Of a stretch of DNA of 64,000 nt, positions 1 to 11,775 are shown in pieces. The translations under genes and the position numbers were made by a program. Numbering within the stretch: position 1 is the first letter of the stretch; each line of letters begins with the position of its first letter. Origin of the DNA: Antedon mediterranea (taxonomy: Eukaryota > Echinodermata > Crinoidea > Comatulida > Antedonidae); NCBI RefSeq assembly GCF_964355755.1, contig NC_092677.1:6267001-6331000 (forward strand), in the 5' to 3' direction. The notes below the pieces were generated by a model. The model had not been told where the DNA came from and did no database searches. It saw only the letters and a program-made list of their open reading frames with translations.

Positions 1-1130
1 TGTTTCAGTTACGATGCACTGTGTGGGTAGGGCTGCCTATGTCTATTTAAGTAACTTTAATTTCATATTATTTAAATATATACCTTCTTATTGTGTGTAT
101 GACCATTATAAAATCAATCCAAATGATGTTCAGTTTTTTGGGCTGATAATGAACCAGGAATATCATGTTGGGTAGGCCTATATGAAAATCTTTCTTATTT
201 CCATGCATGCATTACAGCAATATGAGGAGAGGAGAGCACCAACCATGTGCTCCTTGCCTGGTGTCCAGCACTGTTGGCCATATGCACTATGAGATTAGGG
301 GAAGCTACTTAACACAATAACAACACACTCTTTTAGATATCGCTTGACATACGAACTATTGCCTACATGATTATAAAATTATGTGATTGTTGACATAGAG
401 ATGTAATAAAAATAAACCACCGTGATCAAGGGAAATAGTTATTGTGTAATTAAAATGTGACACCACCGTAATTAATGGACTCTTCCATAAATGTGTTGCG
501 CTGTGATGCTGCATGCTGCTAGAATACACACCCGCGAGTTCAGAGAGTATTACTAGGCCTGTGTAGAATATCTAATGCGTACTTAACTGTAATATTAATT
601 AATACAGTCGAGGATGACAATTTACCTTAACTAAAAATTCAATAAACTTGTTACCACACTGTGGTTAGACAGGAGTGAGTAACTAGCTAGGCCTACATTG
701 CAGAGTAGTACACTATTTTTAATTAATTTAAATATTAGTAGGTAATTAAATTAATTAGGGTAACATTTAGAGGTCAAATTTGCGTGTCAAAAGTGCGTCT
801 TATACACCGAAATATACGGTAGGCCTACGTACACGTACTAATTTAACTCAGCACCATTTTTATTCAAGTTTACACAGTGAAATTCTTTGGTTTAATGAAA
901 AATATTTCCAGGAAAAAAATAAAAATCCCCAAAAAGATTGAACTGAACTGAACGTGATCTTGTGCGTTCCGAAAAGCCCGGCCGAAGCACGCGATTGGTC
1001 AGTCCATTTTTCTGTCATATTTATAACCGTCATCAACAATCTCTCGATCTCACGCTCAGCAGTGACTTTGACATCGGACAATCTGTATATTCGATCGATT
1101 TAAACATAGTCAATAGAAGTAAAATGACTA
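1..1130. other. gene-free stretch
   Basis: AT-rich DNA with short open frames only; none has recognisable protein features or splice-linked neighbours. Several TAGGCCTA palindromes occur (for example near 173, 684 and 820). I see no RNA gene or complete mobile element here. Confidence 0.5.
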
Positions 1131-1290
1131 AAAAATCTGATATAATTGATAATTAATTGCACGATTTTGGAAGTGGGGCCTTTGTTTTTCAAGGGGGGTT
1201 CGCTGGTAAAAGGGGGGTTCGCGCAAAAGGGGGGGGGGGGGGTTCGCCCGAACCCCAAAAAACCCCCCTGGCTACGGGCCTGATCATAGA
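1131..1290. mobile_element. 3' fragment of G-rich inverted-repeat element
   Basis: Shares with 8520-8726 the block TATAATTGATAATTAATTGC, then a GGGGCCTTTG segment, repeated GGTTCGCG/AAAGGGGG phrases, a G run at about 1230-1243, and the end CTGGCTACGGGCCT. The 8336-8726 copy shows this end is one terminal inverted repeat; the opposite end is not visible here, so this copy is truncated. Confidence 0.6.
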
Positions 1291-4200
1291 GGATTACAGT
1301 GAATTTAATATATTACACTATAATATCTATGGTATCATGTACTGTAGTTTACATTAGGCCTATGGCATTCGATTATTTTTTTCTAGACCACCAGCCGATA
1401 CGTAGGCCTACTCAACTGTATCAATACCACCTATTTACATTGATATATTTAGTTTCCTCAACAAATTGCTGTAAATAAATATAGATAGAGCTATCAGGGG
1501 CGGTCGCAGGACTATTTTAAGAGGGTTGCCCAAAGACTCCAGGGCTGTAGACACTGAGTATTTGAGCAAGCAAATTGTTAAATGACACCCCTAGATGGCC
1601 GCAAATAGTACTCTCGCACGTAAATTTATGATAAATTTTTTTTCGTTCAATGCAAACGTCGCGGGGAAGTCTCCGATTAAGGTACTTTTGGTACGGTAAT
1701 ACATTCTAATAACTGTACTCAATTAATGTAAATTAATTATCAATTAATAATTTTAAAAAGTTGTACAAAAAATATGAAGCAGTTGCTATAAATATATTGA
1801 GCAAAAGGTTAAATTGTATAATTTGGAATTTTAATTCATTTAAAAATGCTAAATAAAGTCAGATGTTAAAACCACATTTTCCAAAAATTCATTTTCATTT
1901 ATCCACTATAAACTTTACAAAAGTGTTGTTTTAAACCACACTCCAAATAAAACAAAGAAAATAATGATAGAAAGAAAGCAAACTTTGCTCTGTTACCGGT
2001 ATAACACGGTTCAAATTTTGGAACGTCTATAAATTACTACGGAAACTCGGCCTATTTACGACGAACGTACGGAAATGAAGATAAATAGGGTACTACACGC
2101 ATCGGAAATACAACACTATACGCACAATTATGATTTGGCCTAAAAATTGGCCTTAGATTATGGAAAACCCCCGGCAAAACGCAATAATTATGGACAAATC
2201 GATTATTAGCCTTGGCAATATGCCTAATATTTAAAAGGAATGAATATAGGCTATATTTCGTTTGTCGATGAATTTTTTAAATCATGTGTGAATGATTGAT
2301 CCATTAGAGGTAATCTGTGATGGTTCTAGTAACACTGCTATGCGTGCGTAATTTGTGAATAACGTAGTAGTATGCTACATACACGAGCCTAGATAGGGAG
2401 GATCTGTACTGTCGTTCATTGCGAGAGGAGGGGGAAGTCCGGTAATGTGTCATGAAAAATGTAACAAGCCAGAGATGAAATAAAATTACTAACATTTAGC
2501 TGATTGTCGTTGTTTTAGTCGTCGTCAGAAGTTTATCGACCGACATCTATTTCTCATGTGTAGTAGAGCGTTTCTTTGATTGAATAATTTTTTTTGTATT
2601 ATAACACAAGTTCATTTTGGATTTTCAGTAAATTACCAATTGTTTATTCAAAGTCAAACTGTAACTAATCCCTCACTATTCAATCAAAATGTTATTATAC
2701 TACTGTATTGTTGAAAAATGGATTGCGTGATATGAAAATAGATTGATAGTAAAGTGTAATAAAGACACGTTCTTGTCTGGTTATTAGGTATGCATGCTCT
2801 GATAAAGCAGTGGATTATTTTTGTAGCGTTCCATTTAAAATAGATTTTATTACAAAGAAATATTTTGGTTGTGAAGGTCGTTTTAACAATTAGGCTAATA
2901 TCAAAACATTCAACAATGATAAAATGCCCTGCAACTCTGTAACTACTTTATGACTTAGCCTATCAAGTTCCGTGTCCGGATGGTATACGATGAAATGGAA
3001 CTCAATTTCAATTTAGTGGCAGAAACAACATTTAGTATGAAATTAAGGCTGTTGCCCGGGCCACAAGGGAAACACAGTGACAGTGGGACAGTGACCCAAA
3101 TACTTAGTGTCCGAACCCCCCTTTGACAGATCCTGGCTACGGCCCTGCTTGCTGTATGTGTGTGTGTGAGACTGAGAATGAAACACAAATATAGATGATA
3201 TAATGATTTGGATAAATATTTATTCTGAAAAGTCCTGTGAGTACGGATCACGGCAAAATAGAAATATATATTAAGTGATTAAGTAGAAAATACTGGGATG
3301 CTACAAGCACAAGCATGCGTTGCGGCTGGCGATGATTTAGAAAAGGGTGAAATGTTTGAGCCGCCAGCCGTGCAAAATGCGATTGGTGTGTGACACCAGC
3401 AATCGGGCGATTTTTTTTTCAGATTTTTTTTTCTACAGAAGTGATTAGCCTGACTACGGTCTATTCGAAGTTTCTGATTTTATTAATCTTCATTTTTCAG
3501 TTTGTTTTTTTTTTGGGTGGGGGGGGGGGGAATACATTTAACAAAACAAACCACAAACTTTTACAAGCATCAAAACATAAATCAATCATTATTGTAAAAA
3601 AAAGAAAAATAATTATGTTTCATAGAAATGTTTCATTTTAGCATAAATTTGTAGTAAAGTTTTTAACGGCCTGTTAGTGGCGATATTTCTCTGTTTGAAT
3701 GTGGACAGGGTTTTAAATAAAGAATAATTAAGGAATTTAAAACAAAAAGTTTTAAAGATGTATTGTTACATACAAGGCACAAACACAAGAGGCAATACAA
3801 AAGATATAGATTATATAATCTAATCTACGTTTTATTCTTCAAACAGAGAAGCAAAAGATAACAAAATCAATTAAATTGATTATAAAGATAAAGATTAATT
3901 AATAATATAAAATAATTATCAAAGCATAAGATGGTGGTAACACACAATCAAAATACATAAAGCAATTAAAGATTTTAAAATATAGCTGAGCCCAACAAGG
4001 CTAATATAAAGCTTTAGCCTACTTCAGTTGTTCAAAACAGTCAAACAGACTTTTAGATACTTCGATAGACTTTAACAGCTTTTAGTTTAGCTATCTCAGT
4101 ATTTGTATCAGGACTCATTAAATATGATTAATGTACCACTATTTATATTCTTATGCAAGATACAGTATATGGGGTGATTGAATGATCTCATTAAGTAAAA

Positions 4201-4400
4201 GGGGGACAATTCTTTAATATTAATCTGATAATGTATTCTTTAACTTTAATCTGATAATGTATTAATATAAATAAGCATGAAATAGAATACACTATATTTG
4301 TTAAAAAATTGCACCAAAGTATAATTAAAAATAAATACATGATCTAATCCCAAACCTTTAATGCAAACCACCCAATTAAAAAATAAACGATCTTTCCAAT
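1291..4400. other. gene-free stretch, 3' flank of aldolase-like gene
   Basis: No coding region recognised. It includes a remnant of the G-rich element near 3105-3150 (CCGAACCCCCC then CTGGCTACGG), a poly-G run near 3518-3530, and probable 3' UTR of the minus-strand aldolase-like gene down to about 3.8 kb. Confidence 0.45.
3831..3836 (-). terminator. candidate polyadenylation signal AATAAA (minus)
   Basis: TTTATT on the plus strand reads AATAAA on the minus strand, about 565 bases past the aldolase-like stop at 4401. It is the nearest canonical hexamer I noticed; a variant signal closer to the stop could be used instead. Confidence 0.35.
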
Positions 4401-7400
4401 TCATGAAGTAAAGTCTCCCTGATATGTGTGCTTCAAGATACGCTTGATTGACTCAAAATGTGCAGCAACAAGAAATCGACTGTCATTTTTAATCTGTTGG
4501 TTAACAAATTTTGCAAGATTATCTGGCAGCTTTGACATTTTTTTACCTGTTGACATGGCTAGTACCTGAAAAAAAAATATTGGTAAAAATAACTTTTAAA
4601 AAAATTACAGATATGTACAATAGCATCACCCTAAATCAAGTTTGAAGTTTATTGTTTCACACAATACAATATACAATATAAAACACAGAAAATAAATGAA
4701 TAAATATAATTGTGTGTGGAGGACGCATTAAAGATAAATATAAAGAGAGTAATCAAAGGCACAGTGTTGAACTGTGAAATGTGCAAACAACCACATTTGT
4801 GCAAACATTTTGCCCTCAATTAATGTGTAAACAACCACATTAAATGTGTAAACTTGTACAAATTCATAATCCAAATGTGCAAACATCACGCCGTCAAACA
4901 ATCAGTTTTGATGTTAAATGTGGAAACGAAATTCTACAAATGTGTAAATAATTTTCTTTAACCAAAACAAAATAACCAAAATGGAAAGTGGGATACAATA
5001 GATACTAATTCTCTGAGGACCTAAGGATACCAACTAACATGATTCTTTGCAAAGAACATAGGCCTACACTCACTTGAAGCTCGGCTGCCTTTTCTAGGTA
5101 GTACGTCTTATCAAAAGCCTCTGCAGTGCTCTTCCCCAAGACAAGTACTCCATGGTTGCCCATGAACATTACAGACTTTCCATGCAGTTGTTGAGCTATT
5201 CTAGGTCCCTCGACACCAGTTGTCGCTAGACCATCATAACCACAATCATATGCGACGTCCTCAAAAAATCGGGTTGAATTCTGATGTATCATATGAAGAG
5301 TGGGGTCTTCGAGACACGCTTGTGAAAATAAATTGAAGTTGAATGATTTGTCGGTTATTATTAACTTAGCATTTTCAAGTTTTATCATTCCATTTACACT
5401 GCCGAGTCAAAATCAAACATGTGTCAAATACAGATACATTTTATTTTTACATTCGATTAAGTAACCACTTACATTTACACAGCCAAAATAGCCACCATGC
5501 AACCTCCCAAAAAAAGATATTCAGTGTTGTTTTCATTGTAAACAAAGATACAACTTGGGGTATAACGGAATTGGCAATGAATATATTTGATATCATATTT
5601 TTAAATTGCACCAAGGAAGATGCCAACAACTTCTGTCGCTGATTAGGCGTGCACTCAAAAAAAAAAGTAAACAAAAAATATATTACTTAAATTTAAGTAG
5701 GTTATAAACAATTTGTCAAATTTTCTAAAAGCCCACCACGGTATAGTTTACACTTTACTGACAGAGATCCAACTTACCCAAAGAAGTAGCATGTGGTGGA
5801 TGTGTATGGAAAACAGACTGTATCGATGGATCAGTCTTGAGTATGTGACTGTGTAAAGCTTTGTGTATCTCTGCTGCTGATGTCTCGGGCTCACCATCAC
5901 CTTCAAGTACACTACCATTTTCAATGTTGATACCAAGCAGGCTGCTGGCTGTAACCTGGAGCATTAAATATACAAACATTTCATCAAAAAGAAAAATCAC
6001 AACGAAAATTGAATAAACTTTCCTGGACTTCTACGATCAAGGAATTTACCCAATCAGAGTATATTAATATACGTCGAGAAAACTATTCAGCACTACAGTA
6101 TAATAATACCACAAACTTTTTACCAACATGTTTATTTCGTCGTGACTAAAGATATTTTTTTTTTTAATTCATATCTTAACATATTCATTTCACATTCATA
6201 TGTTAACAAATTCATTTCACGTTCTTGTCTTAACGTGTTTACACCTTAACGTTCATTTCACATTCATATCTTAACATATTCATTATCTTGGCGTTCATTT
6301 CACATTCATCTCTTAACGTTCATTTCACATTCATATCTTAACATATTCATTATCTTGGCGTTCATTTCACATTCATCTCTTAACGTTCATTTCACATTCA
6401 TATCTTAACATATTCATTATCTTGGCGTTCATTTTACATTCATCTCTTAACGTTCATTTCACATTCATATCTTAACGTATAGGCCTACATAATTTAACTT
6501 ATTCATATCTAAGGTGTTCATATTCCATATTCATATCTCAACATATTCATTACTTAACATGTTCATATCTTAACGTTTTTATATCTTAACATATTCATTT
6601 CACATTTATCTCTGAACGTATTGATATTTTAACTTATTCATATCCTAGGGTGTTTATATCCCAACATTTTCATATCTTAACTTTTATTCATATCTTAATA
6701 TATTCATTTCACATTCATATCTTAATATATTCATTTCACATTCATATCTTAACATGTTCATTTCACATTCATATCTTAGCATATTCATATCTTGACTAAA
6801 GATACGGTACCGGTACCATATCCTAACTTCCGTTTGCTAAAGGTACGGTGCATTACGTCATAATCAGCCAATAGGGTACTGGTACGTGTGTGACGTCATC
6901 GTATAAGCACTTTCTTTTTTCGTATCGCGAAAATCGAAAACAAAGGTGATCAACCGCGTTTAACATTTTCTTGATTCATTTATCGCTAAATTATCGCGTG
7001 TGTGTGACAAAACCTCTACGAAGTAGCCCTAGGCTAGGTCGGTGATTGAAAAGCAAAAAATGTTAATTTCAATTCTTCAATACTGAAAACCGTTTCAAAA
7101 GAGAAGGACTAAGAAACAAAGTGATATGATAGAATCAATATTTCCAAAAAAGGGCTTGCAGAATAATAACTGTGTAATGATTACATATGTTATAACCAGC
7201 ACTCAAGGATCTTTCTCTAGACACTTTATCTGATAGAAGGCGTAATATACAGGTATGCTATAAGTTTGCTCTGAATTCTTTGAAAAGTATTCATTTTGGA
7301 AAATGAATGCAAGTAACATGAAACTACGTGTGTAAAGTATCAATAACCCAAATGCAGAGTTGAAAGCTATAGAAAAGTGCAATCCCATACCATACCTTAT

Positions 7401-9091
7401 CTCGTTTCTAAATGAATAATCATGATGTATTACCCCATTATCAGCGCAGTACAGTTTTCTTTTCTCTTATGTTTCCTTTTACGCTCTTTTCTTATGTCTC
7501 TGTTTTCTTGTTGGTCCTTTTTGGTGGTTTAATTTATCTTTCTATTTTAAGCTAAACTTTTCTGTTCCTGTATATAGTTTTTGGTGTCAATTTTAACCTT
7601 TTATATATATAATTACCATTGGTTTTATACTTTTATACACATTTTTATATTTAGAATATGTAAATATCCTTGTAATTCAGCTAGGCCTAGCAGTGTTATC
7701 AATTATCAAGAGGTTATCACGGGTGACATGCCAGGAAGGAAGTCCTCGGTAGGCTAAATTTGCTTATTATGTATTGTTGTAGGCCCAGAAAAAAGTTTGA
7801 AACAACTGTTTTTAGATTATTTTCAGTTTTGTAAACTTGAAATTGTAGTTTTTTTACATTAGTTGTGTCGATTGTGTAGTAGTAGTAGTAGATCGAGTTC
7901 ATATGTTATTGGTAGACGTTAGTTACAAAAAGCGTTTACAACATGACAATCTCAAATATTATTTCATAATACTGTATACAACATACATTTCATGAAACAA
8001 GTTGTTTCATAGATCTCAATTGCTCTGTTAAAATGCATCGTAACTGCCAAATCGATCACCCTCAGAGAGAGCCGCTTTCGTCCCGATGCCTCGATCGTGT
8101 TGTTGTTTTTGGATGTGGAGAGGATGAAAAAAGCCAAGAAACCGTGCGCCAAGCCTTATACGATGTTGTCATACACATACCAGTACCCCATTGGCTGATT
8201 ATAACGTAATGCAATTTTACTGTACCTTTAGCAAACGGAAATTGGGATACGGTACCGTATCTTTAGCCACAGCGTTTTTCATTTTGCCATTCTCCCCTCT
8301 GTAGTGAAAAGTCTAGCCATAATCTACTCTAGACAGGCCCGTAGCCAGAATGCATCAGACTGGAGGGGGGTTTTGTTGAAACCAATTATTTTGGGGTTCC
8401 AGGAGCCGAGGGGCCCTGTAAGCTTTGGCTCTCAGAGAAATTTCGGTTGTTTTAATCAGCTTACAGAGACATTTTTACCTACTAAATTCCAAGTTATGCA
8501 GAGAAATTATATAATTAAGTATTCTATAATTGATAATTAATTGCACAATTTTGTGGGGCCTTTGATTTTCAAGGGGTGGGGGGGGGGGGGGGGGTCGATG
8601 GTAAAAGGGGGTTTCGCGAAAAAGGTGGGGGGAGATTCGCGCAAAGGGGGAGGGGTTAGCGCAAAAGGAGGGGGGTTCGCCCCCCCCCCCTCCCCCAAAA
8701 AAGAAAAAACCCCTGGCTACGGGCCTAGTAAGTTATATAACATTAGTTTAGGTACCTCTGTCCAGTGCAAGCCGTATTTCACAATTAGCATAACTTCTCC
8801 TTCACCATTTTTTGCAGGAGTTCGTGACGTTAAATGGTTACATACACCTTCGCTCAGTCCGTAGTATGCTAGTCCTCTGTAGGCTGCTGCAAGATCCTCT
8901 CTGTCTTGTCGGTTCTTTTCTATTGAGCTCGAAGGTTTTACCTTATTCGCTTGTTCTATGTTGAGCCACGGCCTATACTTCTGTTGTTGTTGCTGCTTAC
9001 ACAGGCCTACTGTGGATGTTGAGATCATTCGTAAATTATCCCATACAAATGGGAAAAAAGAACGAGAATTTAATGATATACAGTTAAACAT
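4401..9091 (-). CDS. class II aldolase/adducin head domain protein, 4 exons, 307 aa
   Basis: Minus-strand exons 8756-9091, 5778-5955, 5074-5318 and 4401-4565 join in frame (924 nt including stop), each with GT donor and AG acceptor. The fold is the class II aldolase/adducin head: metal-binding HTHPPH (His162, His164, His167), a LACLEDPTL-type segment after exon 2, and GNHGVLV with His227. These are the usual zinc ligands of fuculose-phosphate-aldolase relatives. The family resembles the 'putative aldolase class 2 protein' group, whose substrate is generally unknown. The N-terminal ~45 residues (with a Q5 run at 33-37) lie outside the domain; Met21 is an alternative start. Intron 1 is 2.8 kb and full of repeats. 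The fold is certain; the reaction is not. It could be a lyase, epimerase or non-catalytic homologue. Confidence 0.85.
4620..5000. repeat. degenerate AAATGTG(C/T)AAAC repeats in intron 3
   Basis: Irregularly spaced variants of AAATGTGCAAAC / AAATGTGTAAAC recur between about 4775 and 4950 in the third intron of the aldolase-like gene. They look like a decayed simple tandem array; no coding content. Confidence 0.4.
6150..6790. repeat. intronic minisatellite (CATTCATATCTTAACATATT type)
   Basis: Many variants of TTCATTTCACATTCATATC and CTTAACATATTCATTATC in hierarchical order; a block of about 60 bases is repeated nearly exactly three times between 6255 and 6475, decaying outward. It lies in intron 1 of the aldolase-like gene. 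Copies of GACTAAAGATA stand at both edges (about 6145 and 6794), the right one belonging to the adjacent foldback element. Confidence 0.75.
6797..8265. mobile_element. 1.47 kb foldback DNA transposon with ~112 bp terminal inverted repeats
   Basis: The left end (TAAAGATACGGTACCG..., 6797 to ~6907) matches the reverse complement of the right end (~8155-8265) over about 112 bases with scattered mismatches; shared landmarks include TTCCGTTTGCTAAAGGTAC, ATAATCAGCCAAT and ATCGTATAAG. No transposase frame is visible inside, so it is non-autonomous. A target duplication is not obvious. It sits in intron 1 of the aldolase-like gene. Confidence 0.8.
8336..8726. mobile_element. G-rich inverted-repeat element
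   Basis: Begins AGGCCCGTAGCCAG and ends with its exact complement CTGGCTACGGGCCT. The interior has a G run at about 8578-8594, repeated GGTTCGCGCAAAAGG-like phrases and a complementary C run near 8680. It lies in intron 1, only 30 bases from exon 1 of the aldolase-like gene. Relatives: 1131-1290 and a scrap near 3105-3150. Confidence 0.75.
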
Positions 9092-10081
9092 AGTTAATAC
9101 ACAATAACTGTTACGACAACAAAAACACGTGTCCCCTGTGTGTGGCGAAGCAATTGTTGTTAAATGACACCCGGTTACAACCGAACCGCTAATAATGTAG
9201 AAAACGCCAGTGAATGTCGAAACAACCGTTAATATAAAATGTAGTAAAACCAGTTTGGCCAGCCATTATGCCAGATTATGTTAGAGGGCGGTTTATGTTT
9301 ATATGTAGGCCTAGTACAACAACAAAGTTCGTGAAGCAAAAAAAAAAAGGTCTTCAGGTGTTTTGGCCAAATTGTGCCAGATTGTGTACAAATTATGCCA
9401 GATTTTTTTGAAAAAATATGCCAGATAATATGCTAAATCGTGGAGAATATGCTTGAAAATGGTGAAAATTGCGTTTTTCAAATTATGCCCGATTATGCCA
9501 GGTTTTCTAAAATTATGCCCAGATGGGTCAAAATTATGCCAGAAAATCATACATAAATTATGCCAGATTTGGCAACTATGAGTAAAACTTCAGCTAATGT
9601 AGAAACACCAACAGCTTTTGTAGTAAATAAAAAAAAACACCAGCTAAAATGTATAGAAACGGTCAACAGCTTATTTTAGTAACGGAAATTGCCTCTCAGC
9701 TTCCTAGATATCGCCAGCTGATGTAGAAAATGTTATATATTTTTAAAAAATGTCTAAATCATGTGCAAATGCATCCATCTTTACTTCATTAAAACTCCAA
9801 AATTACGGTCTGAAATCTTTATTTTTCATTATTTTTGGGGGATAATAATAACGTAAAATTTCCATCAGCATAAAATATAAATATGAATTTAATAATATTA
9901 TTTAAAAAGTATAACAACATACAGGTAGCCTACACTGTGCACAGGATTTCCGACTGTACATAATCATTTTAAATTCAAAAGTAATACATGGTATGCGGCC
10001 TACACAAGCTTTGCTAGGCTAGCTATAATCGGACATACCATAAGAAAAGATAGCCCCCTCGTTCGTGACAAAGGGTCGTTC
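9092..10081. other. upstream region of aldolase-like gene
   Basis: No further gene recognised. Transcription of the aldolase-like gene probably starts within the first few hundred bases, but I see no clear TATA box or other decisive element. Contains the ATTATGCCAGAT repeat at 9260-9575. Confidence 0.4.
9260..9575. repeat. ATTATGCCAGAT imperfect tandem repeat
   Basis: At least nine variants of (A)ATTATGCCAGAT occur at irregular spacing of about 12-45 bases. The open frame through it on the minus strand is a product of the repeat, giving recurring HNL/HNF residues, not a gene. Confidence 0.6.
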
Positions 10082-10122
10082 AACCAGGGAAGAGTTAAAT
10101 GTAATTTAACTCTTCCCTGGTT
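10082..10122. repeat. perfect 19 bp inverted repeat, 3-base loop
   Basis: AACCAGGGAAGAGTTAAAT (10082-10100), loop GTA, then its exact complement (10104-10122). A related half-site, CCAGGGAAGAGTAAAATTAC, is at about 20957, and its complement type TTTACTCTTCCCTG occurs as a short insertion in each sulfotransferase pseudogene (near 43080). The sequence is probably the terminal repeat of a short mobile element, here folded back on itself. Confidence 0.7.
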
Positions 10123-10690
10123 CAACAAAGGGCAATTAGGCCGCCCTACTATTGGGTCGTAGACGTCCTAGGCCTAAAATATCTTTAAAATTATATTATG
10201 TTCTTAGAGTAGGCCTATTAGGCGCCGGCCTATTATTTATTATTTAATATGGCACTCAAAAGTTTGTATATTTAGGGTAGACTCATAATCATATACCGTT
10301 TATTTCATATAATAATTAAATTTTAAATTATGTAAAATGCCATTTTTTCGGGCGGGAACCTATAAGATAAGATAATACGATTTATAAAGCGCACACATCC
10401 ACAAAGTGCTTAAGGTGCTTGTAAAAACCATGAAAAATACTAATCTTGAAACTAAAAGTAACAAAACATTTTGCAAAAAAAGAAAACCGGAATAAAAGCA
10501 GACCAATCGAACCCACATCACTGCTTTCGTTTACCAGCAATTTGAGGTGCATGCCAGCACATTACTCACAGGTGTTCACATGAAGCTTTATTTCTCTAAA
10601 ATTGTCTTTGCTCAGCTCAGCCCCAAGCATAAAGGTTCTTATTCATGTTGTTATAAATAAATAATAGATGTCATTGCCGGGGACCTTGCA

Positions 10691-10806
10691 GCTCTATTTT
10701 AAACAGTTTGGTATGTCGTACGTTGTTATGCAAATGAGTTTGTGCGTGTGTATTATGGGGAAGATGATAATTATTATTTATGTTAGTCATTCGCGGTACA
10801 CGCCAT
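10691..10806. repeat. direct repeat partner of ~11678-11775
   Basis: Shared phrases in the same order in both places: GTTTGGTATG(C/T)CGT, GTTGTTATG, a GTGTAGTA/GTGTATTA GGG segment and GTTAGTCATTCGCGGT. Roughly 100 bases, diverged and gapped. It indicates an old duplication or two copies of one unnamed interspersed repeat. Confidence 0.55.
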
Positions 10807-11100
10807 TTACTTTAGAAGATTTTTCAAATCATGTAAATAAAACATTTTCCGGGCGGGAAGTAGCAGCTGGACTTCCCTTTTAGTTTGCAAAAAAAGTAAT
10901 CTCGAAAAGAACTCCATGTGGAAAAGAAGCCCACCCAAGAGTACTAAAAATGAAGGAGCACACGGGCTTCTTTTCGAGGTTTTATGACAGTCTATTTAAT
11001 GGAAAATAATGCCACTTTTTTCCTGATTTTAAAAAAGGTCCACTTGTTCAAAATATCTCTCCAAAATCAAAGAAAAACAATATTTATTTTCAATTCCGAA

Positions 11101-11126
11101 AAAAAAAAAAAAAAAAAAAAAAAAAG
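11101..11126. repeat. A run of about 26
   Basis: Poly-A tract. The sequence to its right read on the minus strand contains GGGTTCGGACC, a B-box-like match, so this may be the T-rich end of a minus-strand tRNA-derived SINE; the A box is poor. Confidence 0.4.
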
Positions 11127-11301
11127 TATCCGTAGAGGTCCGAACCCACTCTAATAGAGCTTAGAGCACCCAAACCTGAGCATTACACCCGTTACTACAC
11201 AAAGTAGTACATGACTGAACAGCTGATAATAGTCTATTTATACGTGTATTACGTAATTCATCATTACGTCATAAATATCCTATTAACCTTGTTAAAACCA
11301 A

Positions 11302-11585
11302 AATGACCAGTTAGCTCAGTCACTTGAGCGTCGTGTTGACAACACGTATGTCGTGGGTTCGATTCTCACGCTGGTTCGGTGGAATAGAGTTAAAGGTATG
11401 CGACCACTGTGTTTGGGGTTCACAGAATTAATACGTCCCCCTTTCCACCACACATCATGAGGCGACAACATCAATGCATCTGGTGATGTGCTGGAAACGA
11501 CCCCAAAAGGCTGTGGCAGGGCCTTAGTGCTGAGGCAGGGAGAGCACATTTGACATCTTTTTTTTTTATTTAATTTTTTTTTCAA
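11302..11585 (+). mobile_element. tRNA-derived SINE
   Basis: The head folds like a tRNA: acceptor GACCAGT against GCTGGTT, D stem GCTC/GAGC, A box TTAGCTCAGTCACTTGAGCG, anticodon loop TTGACAA, T arm with B box GGGTTCGATTCTC at about 11357. About 190 bases of unrelated body follow, ending in T-rich sequence near 11560-11583. The long body and weak stems argue for a SINE and not a functional tRNA gene. Confidence 0.65.
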
Positions 11586-11775
11586 CCTGTAGGCCTATTC
11601 GATTTCGTTAATTTTATGTTTGCCGCCCTCAATTTTAAAAGAAATTAAATTTATTATTATTTTCATCGCAGGTGTACGAAACGGTTTGGTATGCCGTGGG
11701 TTGTTATGTAATGGTTGTGCAGGTGTAGTAGTGGGAAAATGCTATTGTTAGTCATTCGCGGTCAACACGCCACAC

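Noticed and set aside
9311-9550. 79-codon frame with repeated HNL/HNF residues
   Set aside because: Translation of the ATTATGCCAGAT tandem repeat, not a repeat protein.
11302-11385. functional tRNA-Val gene (GAC-like anticodon)
   Set aside because: Imperfect anticodon stem, and the tRNA part continues into a SINE body; a tRNA gene would normally end with a short T run soon after the acceptor stem.
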